This document shows positions 9,154 to 18,108 of a DNA stretch of 64,000 bases, piece after piece. The stretch spans positions 249,137 through 313,136 of the forward strand of contig NZ_LMEZ01000005.1 in assembly GCF_001426545.1 (NCBI RefSeq). The letters run 5' to 3'. The notes under the pieces were generated by a model. That model had not been told where the DNA came from. It saw only the letters and a program-made list of their open reading frames with translations, and ran no database searches. Numbering within the stretch: position 1 is the first letter of the stretch; every line of letters starts with the position of its first letter. Made by a program: the position numbers and the translations under genes. The stretch comes from Mycobacterium sp. Root135 (GTDB lineage Bacteria > Actinomycetota > Actinomycetes > Mycobacteriales > Mycobacteriaceae).

Positions 9154-9624
9154 ATGGCAACGAAGCGCGGTGTTCGAGGGATGGCGCTGATGCTCGTCGA
9201 CTTGGTGGTGAGCACCGTCCTGGGTTCGGCGACGGCGATGGCGGCCGAACTGAGTGACTACCGGTGGGAGAGCCGCCCCCTGCTGGTGTTCGCGCCGAAG
9301 CAGAACGATCCACGGCTCGCCGAGACGCTGAGCCGAGTCGAGGCCACTCGATGCGACTTCACCGGTCGTGACATGGTGCTCGGAGTAGTGGTCGCCGAGG
9401 GCAACAGCACCCTCGACGGTCACGCCCTCGACGCCGACCAATCGCGGCCGCTGATGGATCAGTTTGCGATTGGCGACAACGCGTTCACCGTCGTGTTGAT
9501 CGGCAAGGACGGCGGCGAGAAGTTCCGCGTCAACGGAGTTCCGGATCTTCGGACGGTCTACGCCGTGGTCGACGGCATGCCCATGAGAAGCCGTGAGATG
9601 GGTGCCGATCCGAGTTCGTGTTGA
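9154..9624 (+). CDS. Secreted DUF4174 protein
   Basis: A 156-residue protein starting with ATG at 9154. An N-terminal hydrophobic signal segment (ALMLVDLVVSTVLGSATAMAA) is likely cleaved. The mature part matches the DUF4174 pattern: YRWESRPLLVFAPKQNDPRL near the start and FTVVLIGKDGGEKFRVNG in the second half, an arrangement resembling a thioredoxin-like fold without a CxxC motif. The biochemical role of this family is unknown. It is followed in the same direction by a CIA30-type lipoprotein, so the two may form an envelope-associated pair. Confidence 0.75.
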   Translation: MATKRGVRGMALMLVDLVVSTVLGSATAMAAELSDYRWESRPLLVFAPKQNDPRLAETLSRVEATRCDFTGRDMVLGVVVAEGNSTLDGHALDADQSRPLMDQFAIGDNAFTVVLIGKDGGEKFRVNGVPDLRTVYAVVDGMPMRSREMGADPSSC

Positions 9625-9667
9625 CGTCGGTGGCGACTACGTTGCCGGCGCCATTTACATTCATCTC

Positions 9668-10267
9668 GTGAATAGCCATCGGGTACAGCGCGGTCTGACC
9701 GGCATGGTGTTCGCCTGCTCGGTACTTCTCTTCGTCTCTTGCGGAACCGCCGATGCCGACGGATCAGACGTCGCCATCGTCGACCTCGACGATGCCGGCG
9801 AGGTGGCCGCCTGGACGACGGTCAACGACCCCGTCATGGGCGGCGCCTCCACCTCGAGGATCACGTTCGGCGACGGACTCGTCTTCTCCGGCACCATCTC
9901 GCTGGAGAACAACGGCGGGTTCGCCTCGGCCCGTAGTCCGCAGGACCCCGACATCGGGCGCAAGGCATCGGGTGCGAAATCGCTCCGCGTGCGCGCCCTG
10001 GGCGACGGCAAGACCTACCTGCTGAAGGTGGGCATCGCCGGGCAGCCGTGGTCCTACGTCCAGCGTTTCCCCACCGAGGCCGCCGTCCAACGGACCTACG
10101 AACTGCCCGTCGAGGGCTTCCAGCCAGTGGGCATGCGCCTCGATCCGGAACCCGACGCGCCACAGAACCTGGACCCGTCGAGCATCGACCAGGTGGCGGT
10201 CTACATTCTCGACAAGCAGCAGGGCCCCTTCGAAATCACCGTCAGCGCAATCGAAGCCACGATCTGA
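9668..10267 (+). CDS. CIA30-domain lipoprotein
   Basis: A 199-residue predicted lipoprotein. The GTG at 9668 is the chosen start because it leaves a short positively charged leader before the hydrophobic stretch and lipobox-like FVSC (GMVFACSVLLFVSCG). The mature domain has the CIA30 hallmark WTTVNDPVMGGASTS followed by SLENNGGFASARS. In eukaryotes CIA30 proteins help assemble respiratory complex I; bacterial secreted versions have no settled role and the fold is a galactose-binding-like jelly roll. It lies downstream of a DUF4174 gene and converges with the SUKH membrane protein gene. Confidence 0.75.
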   Translation: MNSHRVQRGLTGMVFACSVLLFVSCGTADADGSDVAIVDLDDAGEVAAWTTVNDPVMGGASTSRITFGDGLVFSGTISLENNGGFASARSPQDPDIGRKASGAKSLRVRALGDGKTYLLKVGIAGQPWSYVQRFPTEAAVQRTYELPVEGFQPVGMRLDPEPDAPQNLDPSSIDQVAVYILDKQQGPFEITVSAIEATI

Positions 10268-10288
10268 GGGCGCCTCTGAGCGACAGGA

Positions 10289-11977
10289 CTACGCCTGCGC
10301 CAGATCGGCCTCGCGCGGCGCCGACACGTCGTCCCAGCCGCCGCGCTGAAAGCGCAGCCGGGCAAGGAGGTCGACGAAGCGCTCGAAGCGCAGCGCCTCG
10401 TCGAGCGGACGACCTAGATCGTCGACGGCGAGGACGGCGGGGTCGTCGTCCGGACGGTCTCGGTAGTCCAGCAGGACAGCCCGTTCGTGATCCGCCTCCA
10501 GCACGACGAGCCTGTCCGACCCCGGATGCAACCGCTCCCAAGGTGTCTCGTTGGGCGCGAAATCCACTCGGTCCGACAGCACGTCCAGCGTGACCACGTA
10601 TTCGAGCGGCACCGGACGCCGCATGACCTCCACGTCGCGCACGGCGGCGCCCTCGGTGAACCGCACGAATCGGGTGGCGACCCCGCCGCCGTTGCGCTCC
10701 CGCCATAGCGCGACGAGGCTCGCGGGGAGTTCGAGCCCGAGCCGGTCCTGGATCGCCGCCACCAGGGCACCGTCGGCGGCCAGCCGGGGTTCCGTGCCGT
10801 CCTCACGCTGGATCGCATTGCGGTAGAACGGGTGTGGGTTGGACGTACCCCAGAAGCGGCCCGCCCACTGGTCTTCGGGTACCTCATCCATGGGTGCGCC
10901 GAGATCCCGCGTGGGTGTCTCGGTGCGCAGGCGGTCCCGTTCGCCACGCAGTGCCGCGAAGAATTCGTCGAAGTCGTCGAACGCGAGGTCCACCGGGTCC
11001 TGGCCGAGAGCCTTGTCGTAGTCGACGATCAGCACGCGGGGCCTGGGCCCGACGGAGTAGTCGAGCAGCGTCATGTCGCCGTATCGCGCCTGCAGCACGA
11101 TGAGGCGGTCTGCGTTCGGGGGCAAGTCGTCGGGGTCGTGGGTGAAGTCCGAGTAGTGTTCTGCCACCGTCCGCAGCTTGTCGAGGGATGCCAACGACGA
11201 GTAGTCGATCGAGAACGCGCCGCGCCAATCATCGTAGACCGGGCCGGGATTCGGTACCAGCGGCACGTACAGCCACCCGACGTAACCGCCGTTCAGCTTG
11301 CGATAGAGCGCGCGCAACGTGTCGGGCAGGCGTACTCCCAGTCTCGTCTCCGCCGCCGCGATCATGTCGTCGTCGGCGGTCAACGGCGGTTTCCGGACCG
11401 GGCCCGACCGCTCTTCGAGTGCCTCGCGTGCGGCGTTGGTACGCCAGTGCTCCGGCGAGACGAAGAACGTGTCAAGCGTCAGCGGCGTCGGATCGACGTC
11501 GAGTTCGATCTCGGGCTCGACGGTTGCCCCGCCATCGGCGGGCAGGCCTTCCGGCGTCGGCGCGATGCCAGCTGCAGCGGGCGCCGCGCTCTCCAGCCGG
11601 ATGACGACGGAGCTGACTACCATACCGGCGGCGAGCAGCACTGCCATGGTGACGACGTCCGTCGCCGCCAGCGGCGCCAGGGTGCGATTGCCGGCGACGA
11701 GCCGGCCCAGACCCACCCCGAGGACGTAAAAGACCCCTGCCACGACCGCCTGGATGGGGAACGTCACCAGCACCGAGAGAGCAATCTGCGGTCCGCCACC
11801 GTTGCGCCAGGCCAACTTCCACGAATTCCACTTGCCAAGCGCGTACAGGACCGTGAATACGGGGGCGGCCAGTAGGACGACCCATGGCGATCGCTGTACC
11901 CATCCGACGGCGACCATGGTGAGTACCACGAGCAGGGCAGCGGCGAGGCGCAGTCCGAGCGCCAGCCTCGTCGTCAT
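10289..11977 (-). CDS. Membrane-anchored protein with two SUKH (SMI1/KNR4) domains
   Basis: A 562-residue protein starting at the ATG at 11977, which has GGGAG 8 nt upstream; a GTG nine bases earlier abuts that site. About four hydrophobic segments occupy residues 1-135. They are followed by a cytoplasmic-looking region with a first SUKH domain (LPDTLRALYRKLNGG; DRLIVLQARYGDMTLLDY; VDLAFDDFDEFF) and a second, more divergent one (LPASLVALWRERNGGG; DRLVVLEADHERAVLLDY). SUKH domains are best known from bacterial immunity proteins of toxin systems and from cell-wall-linked regulators in fungi. No toxin-like gene is adjacent, so an immunity role is only a possibility. Confidence 0.75.
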   Translation of the reverse strand: MTTRLALGLRLAAALLVVLTMVAVGWVQRSPWVVLLAAPVFTVLYALGKWNSWKLAWRNGGGPQIALSVLVTFPIQAVVAGVFYVLGVGLGRLVAGNRTLAPLAATDVVTMAVLLAAGMVVSSVVIRLESAAPAAAGIAPTPEGLPADGGATVEPEIELDVDPTPLTLDTFFVSPEHWRTNAAREALEERSGPVRKPPLTADDDMIAAAETRLGVRLPDTLRALYRKLNGGYVGWLYVPLVPNPGPVYDDWRGAFSIDYSSLASLDKLRTVAEHYSDFTHDPDDLPPNADRLIVLQARYGDMTLLDYSVGPRPRVLIVDYDKALGQDPVDLAFDDFDEFFAALRGERDRLRTETPTRDLGAPMDEVPEDQWAGRFWGTSNPHPFYRNAIQREDGTEPRLAADGALVAAIQDRLGLELPASLVALWRERNGGGVATRFVRFTEGAAVRDVEVMRRPVPLEYVVTLDVLSDRVDFAPNETPWERLHPGSDRLVVLEADHERAVLLDYRDRPDDDPAVLAVDDLGRPLDEALRFERFVDLLARLRFQRGGWDDVSAPREADLAQA

Positions 11978-12065
11978 CAGAACCACTCCCGTCGTCTCGG
12001 CGTTGGGTCGGCGTCTACCCTTTCATGCGCGGAGACCGAACGCAGTCGCACCCCGGACCCAATTG

Positions 12066-12716
12066 CTAGATGGTGCAGGCGAACGCATGCAGCTGATCGA
12101 CCACGGCCGGCGCACCCTTTACGTCAAGTACCGACAGTGGCGCTCGGCCGGCCAGCCAACGTACGAGATCGGCTGTGGAGCCTGATAATTCGACAGTACC
12201 GAGGTCGCTGCCGTCAGGACCGAACGTCCACTGGTACCCGTTGGTCGTGCGGACGACGAACCGGGCCGAAGGCAGAAGCGCGGCGTGGTAGCGCATCAGC
12301 GGAGGAATTGCCAAGGCGAGACGCTCTGGCGCGCCGTGGTCGAGGCCGTTGGCGGTGGCCAGGTCGTCGTGATGGGTCCACACCTCGAACAACGTCAAGG
12401 CTGCGACCGCTGAAGTCAGCAGCAAGCGTGGGGTCCGCCTGCGGAGGTGAGCGAGCAGTGCGGCATATCCCCCACGACGTTCCCTGTTGATGGCATATGA
12501 GAGCAACTGGGCCTTTGGGCGGAATTGGACGCCCCTCGCGGCGATCACCCGGATGCAGAACGTGATCGTCCCGGCCGCCCGGTCCGCACCGACGATGTGT
12601 GCCGCCAGGTCGAATGCCGTCCACGTGCCACATCCGGCAGAGGCGGAGGGGCCGACGGCCTCCAACGTGTCAGCCAGCGTCGCTCTTTCGGCTTCTACGT
12701 CGTCTGCAACCGTCAC
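12066..12716 (-). CDS. DinB-fold maleylpyruvate isomerase-family protein
   Basis: A 216-residue protein of the mycothiol-dependent maleylpyruvate isomerase/DinB_2 superfamily, starting with GTG at 12716 behind a GGAGGGG site. The N-terminal metal-binding helix pattern is visible (CGTWTAFDLAAHIVGADRAA), and a second motif lies in FEVWTHHDDLATANG, whose histidines would complete the metal triad with the first. The C-terminal ~80 residues form the small alpha/beta domain typical of actinobacterial members. Such proteins are assumed to use mycothiol, but the substrates of most are unknown. The gene is divergent from the metallo-beta-lactamase-fold gene. Confidence 0.72.
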   Translation of the reverse strand: MTVADDVEAERATLADTLEAVGPSASAGCGTWTAFDLAAHIVGADRAAGTITFCIRVIAARGVQFRPKAQLLSYAINRERRGGYAALLAHLRRRTPRLLLTSAVAALTLFEVWTHHDDLATANGLDHGAPERLALAIPPLMRYHAALLPSARFVVRTTNGYQWTFGPDGSDLGTVELSGSTADLVRWLAGRAPLSVLDVKGAPAVVDQLHAFACTI

Positions 12717-12800
12717 GAAGCCCCTCCCGATTCTCCAGTTGACCTCGATGGTGCACGAGGTTCTAGCCTTTGTGGGTCGAATGAGTTCGAGGAGGCCGGC

Positions 12801-13613
12801 ATGTTGATCTGCGCCACCTGCGCCGTGGAGTACGACGAACCCACGCCGAAGGATTGTCCGATCTGTTCGGATGACCGGCAGTACCTGCCGGCCACGGGTC
12901 AGCGGTGGACGTCATTGGGCGACCTGGCCGCGGCCGGCCAGCAGCTGACGTGGATCGACAACGAACCGGGTTTGACCGGGGTGGGCACCCATCCATCGGT
13001 CGGCATTGGCCAGACGATGCAAGTACTGACAACGCCCGCGGGGTCGATCATTTGGGACCCGGTCGGATATGTGGACGACGCGGCCTGTGCCCGGGTTCTC
13101 GCCCGCGGCGCGGTCTTGGCGATCGCGTCCAGTCACCCGCACATGTTCGGCGTGCAAGTGGAATGGTCCCGCCGGCTCGGGAATCCCCCGGTGCTCGTCG
13201 CTGAAGCAGACCGAGAATGGCTGGGCCGGGAAGATCCGATGGTCGAATTCTGGAGCGGATCCCGCGAAATCACCAAAGGTGTGACACTGCACCAGGTTGG
13301 TGGCCACTTCCGAGGGAGCAGCGTTCTGCACTGGGACGCCGGGGCCGACGGAAACGGGGTCCTACTCACCGGGGACAGTGTCTTCCCAAACCCCGATCAT
13401 CGGTCAGTCGGCTTCATGCGCAGCTATCCCAACCACATCCCGCTTTCGGGCGCCGTGGTCGAGCGAATCGTCTCCCAGCTCGAACCACTGCAATACGACC
13501 GGATCTACGGAAACTTCAACAACTCCGTGAACGCCGATGCGAAGGCGATACTCAGAGCATCTGCGGACCGGCACATCGCCTGGGCCCGCGGGGACTTCGA
13601 CCACTTGACCTGA
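12801..13613 (+). CDS. Zinc-ribbon metallo-beta-lactamase-fold protein
   Basis: A 270-residue protein with the ATG at 12801 just after GGAGG. The first ~20 residues form a small zinc ribbon (C4-x2-C7 and later CPIC). The rest is a metallo-beta-lactamase fold, but the first metal motif reads SHPHMFG where HxHxDH is usual, so the Asp and second His are missing. The third His (GGHFRG), the metal-bridging Asp (LLTGDSVF) and a late His (YPNHIPL) appear retained. Such altered sites occur in a branch of uncharacterised hydrolases. Substrate unknown. Confidence 0.7.
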   Translation: MLICATCAVEYDEPTPKDCPICSDDRQYLPATGQRWTSLGDLAAAGQQLTWIDNEPGLTGVGTHPSVGIGQTMQVLTTPAGSIIWDPVGYVDDAACARVLARGAVLAIASSHPHMFGVQVEWSRRLGNPPVLVAEADREWLGREDPMVEFWSGSREITKGVTLHQVGGHFRGSSVLHWDAGADGNGVLLTGDSVFPNPDHRSVGFMRSYPNHIPLSGAVVERIVSQLEPLQYDRIYGNFNNSVNADAKAILRASADRHIAWARGDFDHLT

Positions 13614-13647
13614 CCACAGTCGCCAGCCAGCGAGTCCCACGACCTCC

Positions 13648-15093
13648 TCAACTCATCGGATCACCCGAACCGTCCCGCCGTCGGGCCAGGAGCGGATTCC
13701 AGATCTGGTTGATCGAGGGATGCGGCGCCACGACGTGACGCAGCGTCTCGATCGGCACTTTGGCGACGACGGCGAGGGTGGCCGCCTGGGCGAGTTCGGC
13801 GAACTCGGGTCCGACGAAGGTTGCGCCGAGCAGGGTGTCCGTATCGGCATCGACGACCAGTTTCGCCCAGGCGTCGAACCCGTCGCGGAAGATGGCGAGG
13901 TCGGGGACGGCGTCCGGGTAGCGCGCGGTGGTCGTCGTGACCGTGAATCCGTCTGCGCGCGCCTGGCTTTCGGTTCGTCCCACTTCGACGACCTGCGGGT
14001 CGGTGTACACGACCTGGGGAAGGTTGTGCGGGTCACGGGCGACGAGTTCGTCGGCGTCGAGCTGACGGCCTCGGGCGCGGGCGGCGATGACGTCGGCGAC
14101 CACGACTGCGTGATACTGCGACAGATGCGACAAGAGCGCGCGCCCGGTGGTGTCGCCCATCGCGTACAGCCAGGTGCCGTCCACTCCGAGTGCCTGCAGA
14201 TGGTCGTCGACGGCAACGAACTCTCCGGCACGCAGCCCGACGGTTTCCAGGCCGAGGGAATCGGTGTTGACCGTCCGTCCCGCGGCGACGACGACTTCGT
14301 CCACCTCGATGGTCTCGTCGTCGACGGTGACGCTGACGGCGCCGCCCGCGACCGGTCGGACCACGCCAGCTGGGTGAGCGTGAAAGCGAAGGTCTACTCC
14401 CTTGCGCCGCAACGACTCCGTCACCATCTCGCTGGCGACGGTCTCGGAGTTGCGCAGCAGGGTGCCGCCGCGGGCGACCAGTGTGACCTTAGAACCCAGG
14501 CCGGCCAGGATGGTGGCGAACTCGACGCCGACGACGCCGCCACCGACGATCAGGCTTCGTGGTGGCACGTGCGTCATGGTCGCGAGGTCCCGGTTGGTCC
14601 AGGGATTCGCCTCGGCCAGCCCGGGTACGTCGGGGATGGTCGGACGGGTGCCGGTGGCGAGCACGACCGCGTGCCGCGCTCGAACGGTCTCCTCGCGGCC
14701 GTCGGGGTGGGTGACGGTGACCTCGCGGGGGCCGGCGAGGCGGCCATGGGCGTGGATGACCGTCAGCCCGCTCTGCTGCATCTCGGCGGTGGCGCCGTCG
14801 TCGTTGAGGTGGTCGACGATGGTGTCCCGTTTCGCGAAGACGGCTGCGACGTCGAGCTGGCCCGGCCCCACCGCTTCTCGGACGCCGGGAACGGCCTTCG
14901 CCAGGGCCAGCACCTCGATCGGGCGCAGTAGTGCCTTCGTCGGATTGCATGCCCAGTAGTGGCATTCACCGCCGATCAGGCGTTCCTCCACCAGCGCCAC
15001 CTCGAGCCCATCGGCGATGAGGTACTCCGCCGCTGAGGCGCCGCCGGGGCCTCCGCCGACGACGACGACGTCGAAGTCCGAATCTTGATTCAT
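13648..15093 (-). CDS. FAD-dependent pyridine nucleotide-disulfide oxidoreductase (RclA/mercuric reductase-like)
   Basis: A 481-residue class I flavin disulfide reductase. The N-terminal FAD fold (VVVGGGPGGASAAEYL) is followed by the redox-active pair in GGECHYWACNPTK, a C-x4-C with unusual aromatic filling. A second Rossmann fold (SLIVGGGVVGVEFA), the ATG-type motif VLATGTRP and a C-terminal dimerisation domain with APHPSINQIWNPL follow. The catalytic His-Glu/His-x4 arrangement near the C-terminus seems modified. It starts 1 nt after the stop of the hydrolase-OsmC gene and belongs to an operon headed by a DUF417/RclC-like membrane protein, which favours a role in oxidant defence over lipoamide dehydrogenase function. 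Confidence 0.85.
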   Translation of the reverse strand: MNQDSDFDVVVVGGGPGGASAAEYLIADGLEVALVEERLIGGECHYWACNPTKALLRPIEVLALAKAVPGVREAVGPGQLDVAAVFAKRDTIVDHLNDDGATAEMQQSGLTVIHAHGRLAGPREVTVTHPDGREETVRARHAVVLATGTRPTIPDVPGLAEANPWTNRDLATMTHVPPRSLIVGGGVVGVEFATILAGLGSKVTLVARGGTLLRNSETVASEMVTESLRRKGVDLRFHAHPAGVVRPVAGGAVSVTVDDETIEVDEVVVAAGRTVNTDSLGLETVGLRAGEFVAVDDHLQALGVDGTWLYAMGDTTGRALLSHLSQYHAVVVADVIAARARGRQLDADELVARDPHNLPQVVYTDPQVVEVGRTESQARADGFTVTTTTARYPDAVPDLAIFRDGFDAWAKLVVDADTDTLLGATFVGPEFAELAQAATLAVVAKVPIETLRHVVAPHPSINQIWNPLLARRRDGSGDPMS

Positions 15094-15094
15094 A

Positions 15095-16348
15095 TCAGCC
15101 TATTTCATGGTCTGTTGGTGCTTCAACGGTGTGGATGGACACTTCGGAACGGAGGGTGCGATGCACCGGGCATCGGTCGGCGATCTCGAGCAGCTTGGCG
15201 CGTTGGTCGGCGTCGAGCGGGCCGACGAGGGTGATGTCGCGTTCGATCCGGTCGACCATCCCCGCGGCGGTCTCGCATTCGGCGCAATCCTTGGCGTGGA
15301 TGCGGAAGTGGCGTGAATCGACGACGACGCGTTCGAGCGGCCACTGCTTCCGATCGGCGTACATCCGCAGCGTCATGGACGTACAGGCGCCGAGCGCGGC
15401 CAAGAGCAAGTCGTACGGCGTCGGGCCGGCGTCGTCACCCACGGGGCGAGGTTCGTCCGCGGTCAGCCGATGCCGGCGCGCACTGATCTGCTGGGTGAGT
15501 CTGCCGGGACCGCTCTCGGCGACCCGGACAGCACCCTCGGCCGGATCGTCGGTAATCGGTTCGGCAGTAGTCGTGGGGGCCGTTACGTACTTGCTCGCCC
15601 ATGCGGCGAGGACGTTTGCCGCGTACTCGGCATCGGCTCGATCACTGAGAAGATGGTCGGCGCCGTCGAGAGCGACGAACGACTTCGGATGACGGGCAAG
15701 GTCGAAGATGATTCGCGCGTTGGCGACCGACACGATCTGGTCTGCTGGGGCATGCATGACGAGCAGCGCGGCGTCGAGGGTGGAAATGCGCTCGGACTGC
15801 GGTTGCATAGCGATGTCGTCGAGGAATTGACGACGCACCCGAAACGGTCGCCCCCCGATGGACACCGTGGCTTCGCCGGCTTCCACGGCGGGTAGCGCGT
15901 CGCCCAGCAGCCCGGTGACGTGGGAGGGGTCAGCCGGTGCACCGATGGTGACGACAGCGCGGACCTCGGGGATGCGCAGCGCGGCCGCCACAACGGCCGC
16001 CCCGCCCAATGAATGCCCGATCAGCACGGCCGGGGCACTGAACTGGTCGCGGAGATGATTTGCGGCGCAGACCAAGTCTTCGACGTTGGAACTGAAGCCG
16101 GTCGCGGCGAAGTCACCGTCGGACTCCCCCAGGCCGGTGAAGTCGAACCGCAGTACCGCGACACCCTGACTCGCCAGCGCTCGCGAGATCCGGCCCGCTG
16201 CAACGTTGTCCTTGCCGCAGGTGAAGCAGTGCGCGAACAGGGCCCAGGCTTTTGGGGTGCCACTCGGCATCTCCAGCTTGCCGGCCAACTCGCCACTACT
16301 GCCGCGGAAGACCGTTTTAGTCGAGGGATTCACGTGCCCGGCCGTCAT
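15095..16348 (-). CDS. Alpha/beta hydrolase-OsmC fusion protein
   Basis: A 417-residue bifunctional protein. Residues ~1-250 are an alpha/beta hydrolase with nucleophile motif GHSLGG and upstream HCFTCGKDN loop. Residues ~280-410 are an OsmC/Ohr-type domain, with GPTPYDLLLAALGACTSMTL carrying one peroxidatic Cys and ECETAAGM contributing a second. OsmC proteins reduce organic hydroperoxides; the fused hydrolase may release fatty-acyl hydroperoxides or act on the same lipid. The start overlaps the DUF417 gene by 4 nt (ATGA), and the next gene begins 1 nt after its stop, so the three are translationally coupled. Confidence 0.85.
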   Translation of the reverse strand: MTAGHVNPSTKTVFRGSSGELAGKLEMPSGTPKAWALFAHCFTCGKDNVAAGRISRALASQGVAVLRFDFTGLGESDGDFAATGFSSNVEDLVCAANHLRDQFSAPAVLIGHSLGGAAVVAAALRIPEVRAVVTIGAPADPSHVTGLLGDALPAVEAGEATVSIGGRPFRVRRQFLDDIAMQPQSERISTLDAALLVMHAPADQIVSVANARIIFDLARHPKSFVALDGADHLLSDRADAEYAANVLAAWASKYVTAPTTTAEPITDDPAEGAVRVAESGPGRLTQQISARRHRLTADEPRPVGDDAGPTPYDLLLAALGACTSMTLRMYADRKQWPLERVVVDSRHFRIHAKDCAECETAAGMVDRIERDITLVGPLDADQRAKLLEIADRCPVHRTLRSEVSIHTVEAPTDHEIG

Positions 16349-16851
16349 CGGCTCAGCGGTTCCGAGCGCAGAGTCCGCACGGCGTCACCCAGCGTCCAGA
16401 GCGCCACTGCGAGCAGGACGACGTCCTTCACCAAGAACCCGCCCACGAGAGACAACACCGGGAACCCGCCGGCCTCGGGAGCCACCACACCGGGAGTGGT
16501 CAACATGAAGCTGAGCGTCGCGACGAACATTACGACGGCCGTCAGACTACCGACGATGGATACTCTTGGTGCCCAGGGCTTTACGGCGATCAGCGCGGCT
16601 GCAGTCAGCTCGACCACACCCAGCACAGCCGAGAAGGTCGTCACCGGCACGACGTCGTACACCCAGCCCATCAGAGGGCTGTTCGCGACCAGCGGCTGAA
16701 TGAGGTTGGCCTCATAGTCGGTGAACTTTAGTGCGCCCATCCACGCGATGACCAACACGAGTGCGTACCGCACCGCGACTTCTCCTACCGGGGCCACCCG
16801 AGAGGCGATGGGTGAGCGATACAGGCGAGACGTGAGAGTGTCCAATGACAT
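16345..16851 (-). CDS. DUF417 (YkgB/RclC-like) inner-membrane protein
   Basis: A 168-residue membrane protein with about four hydrophobic segments and the family stretch ALVLVIAWMGALKFTDYEA followed by NSPLMGW. The start is set at the ATG at 16851, which has AAAAGGA 6 nt upstream; an ATG two codons earlier abuts that site. In E. coli the DUF417 protein RclC is part of the reactive-chlorine resistance regulon with the flavoprotein RclA. Here it heads an operon with an OsmC fusion and an RclA-like reductase, so a hypochlorite or oxidative-stress role is plausible. Molecular activity of the family is unknown. Confidence 0.75.
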   Translation of the reverse strand: MSLDTLTSRLYRSPIASRVAPVGEVAVRYALVLVIAWMGALKFTDYEANLIQPLVANSPLMGWVYDVVPVTTFSAVLGVVELTAAALIAVKPWAPRVSIVGSLTAVVMFVATLSFMLTTPGVVAPEAGGFPVLSLVGGFLVKDVVLLAVALWTLGDAVRTLRSEPLSR

Positions 16852-17004
16852 TGGCATTCCTTTTAACGACGGGTTATCCGCTTACGTAAAAGGAGTGCTT
16901 CCGGTGGGGCGTGGCGTTACACGACGCCGTCGACCGGTCGGCCTTTGCGCTGTGGGGAACGCAATTCGGCCCAGTCGCGTAACGGATGCGACATAGGCGA
17001 GCAG

Positions 17005-18078
17005 CTACAGCGCGAACCGTCCCGCGAAGCCCCGCAGTGGCAGGTCGGCGCTGGTGACGATGCCGGGCGCCGCGGCGACGACGGACTTGATCGCGTGGAG
17101 CGCAGGCATCCCGGTGACGGTCATCCCGATGGAGGCGAAGTTGTCGGGGTTGGACAGGTCGACGCCGGGCTTGGGGAAGATCATGTGCTTGTTGTAGATG
17201 CAGGGGTCACCCTTGATCTGAGTGATGTAGCAGCCCTTGATGTCCCAACCGGGATCGGTGTGCGGGGTCATCTGCCACTCGAGGTGGGTCTCCACCCGCG
17301 GGACGCCGTCGACGATGCCCTGGTACTTGATGTAGTTGCCGCCGAGTGATCCCTTGGGCAGCGTGTACCAGCCCAGGTCGACGTCCTTGGTGCAGGCACC
17401 GAGCTCGGCGCTGAACTTCACCTCGTCCAATGTCAGGCCGAAGCAGTCGGCCATCATGTACACGCTGTCGGCGAACACCCGGGTGTACTTCTCCAATTTG
17501 GACGGGATCGACGGGTCTTCCACGGGCAACCCGTATCCGACCTCGATCCAGGTGTCCTTGCTGTGATGACAGGACACGTCGACGGATTCGATGGTGGTGA
17601 CGTTCTCGATCTCGGCGACGTCGGCGGAACAGACAACGCCAAGGATCTGGTTCAAGCCCGGGTTCATGCCGGTGCCGTAGAACGTGGAACCGCCCTTCTC
17701 GCAAGCTTCTTGGAGCAGTTGGCTGACCGGCTTACCCGAGGCATGCGGGTGGTTGCGGTCGCGGTGCCAGCCGGTGATCCAGTCGGCCGTGGTGACGACG
17801 TTGATGCCGGCTTCGAGGACCGTGACGTAGAGGTCCTCGTCGGGGAACACGCCGTGGAAGGTCAGCACGTCGGGCTTGGCGGCGATGATCTCCTCGACCG
17901 TGCCGGTGGCAATCACACCATTGGGCGCCAGGCCGGCCAGCTCACCGGCATCCTTGCCGATCTTCTCCGGCGAATAGCAATGCACGCCAATGAGTTCGAG
18001 ATCCGGCTGATCGGCGATGCGCTTGATCATCTCGGAGCCGACGTTGCCGGTCGCGACCTGGAAAACCTTGATGGTCAT
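17005..18078 (-). CDS. DapB-like NAD(P)-dependent dehydrogenase
   Basis: A 357-residue protein with an N-terminal Rossmann fold (VFQVATGNVGSEMIKRI) and a dihydrodipicolinate-reductase-like C-terminal half. Glycine-rich and conserved polar positions (VVTTADWITGWHRD, GTGMNPGLNQILG) match a mycobacterial family often annotated as amine dehydrogenase-like. It follows a Rieske oxygenase gene with a 30-nt gap on the same strand, so they are likely co-expressed under the divergent TetR. Such pairs occur in steroid, terpenoid and other alicyclic catabolism in mycobacteria. The true substrate cannot be read from the sequence. Confidence 0.75.
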   Translation of the reverse strand: MTIKVFQVATGNVGSEMIKRIADQPDLELIGVHCYSPEKIGKDAGELAGLAPNGVIATGTVEEIIAAKPDVLTFHGVFPDEDLYVTVLEAGINVVTTADWITGWHRDRNHPHASGKPVSQLLQEACEKGGSTFYGTGMNPGLNQILGVVCSADVAEIENVTTIESVDVSCHHSKDTWIEVGYGLPVEDPSIPSKLEKYTRVFADSVYMMADCFGLTLDEVKFSAELGACTKDVDLGWYTLPKGSLGGNYIKYQGIVDGVPRVETHLEWQMTPHTDPGWDIKGCYITQIKGDPCIYNKHMIFPKPGVDLSNPDNFASIGMTVTGMPALHAIKSVVAAAPGIVTSADLPLRGFAGRFAL

Positions 18079-18108
18079 GGACAGCCCTTCTGAAGAGAAC
18101 GTGGTCGG

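Noticed and set aside
16881..16888. TTACGTAA palindrome upstream of the DUF417 gene as an operator
   Set aside because: An isolated 8-bp palindrome with no second copy in the window is too weak to call.
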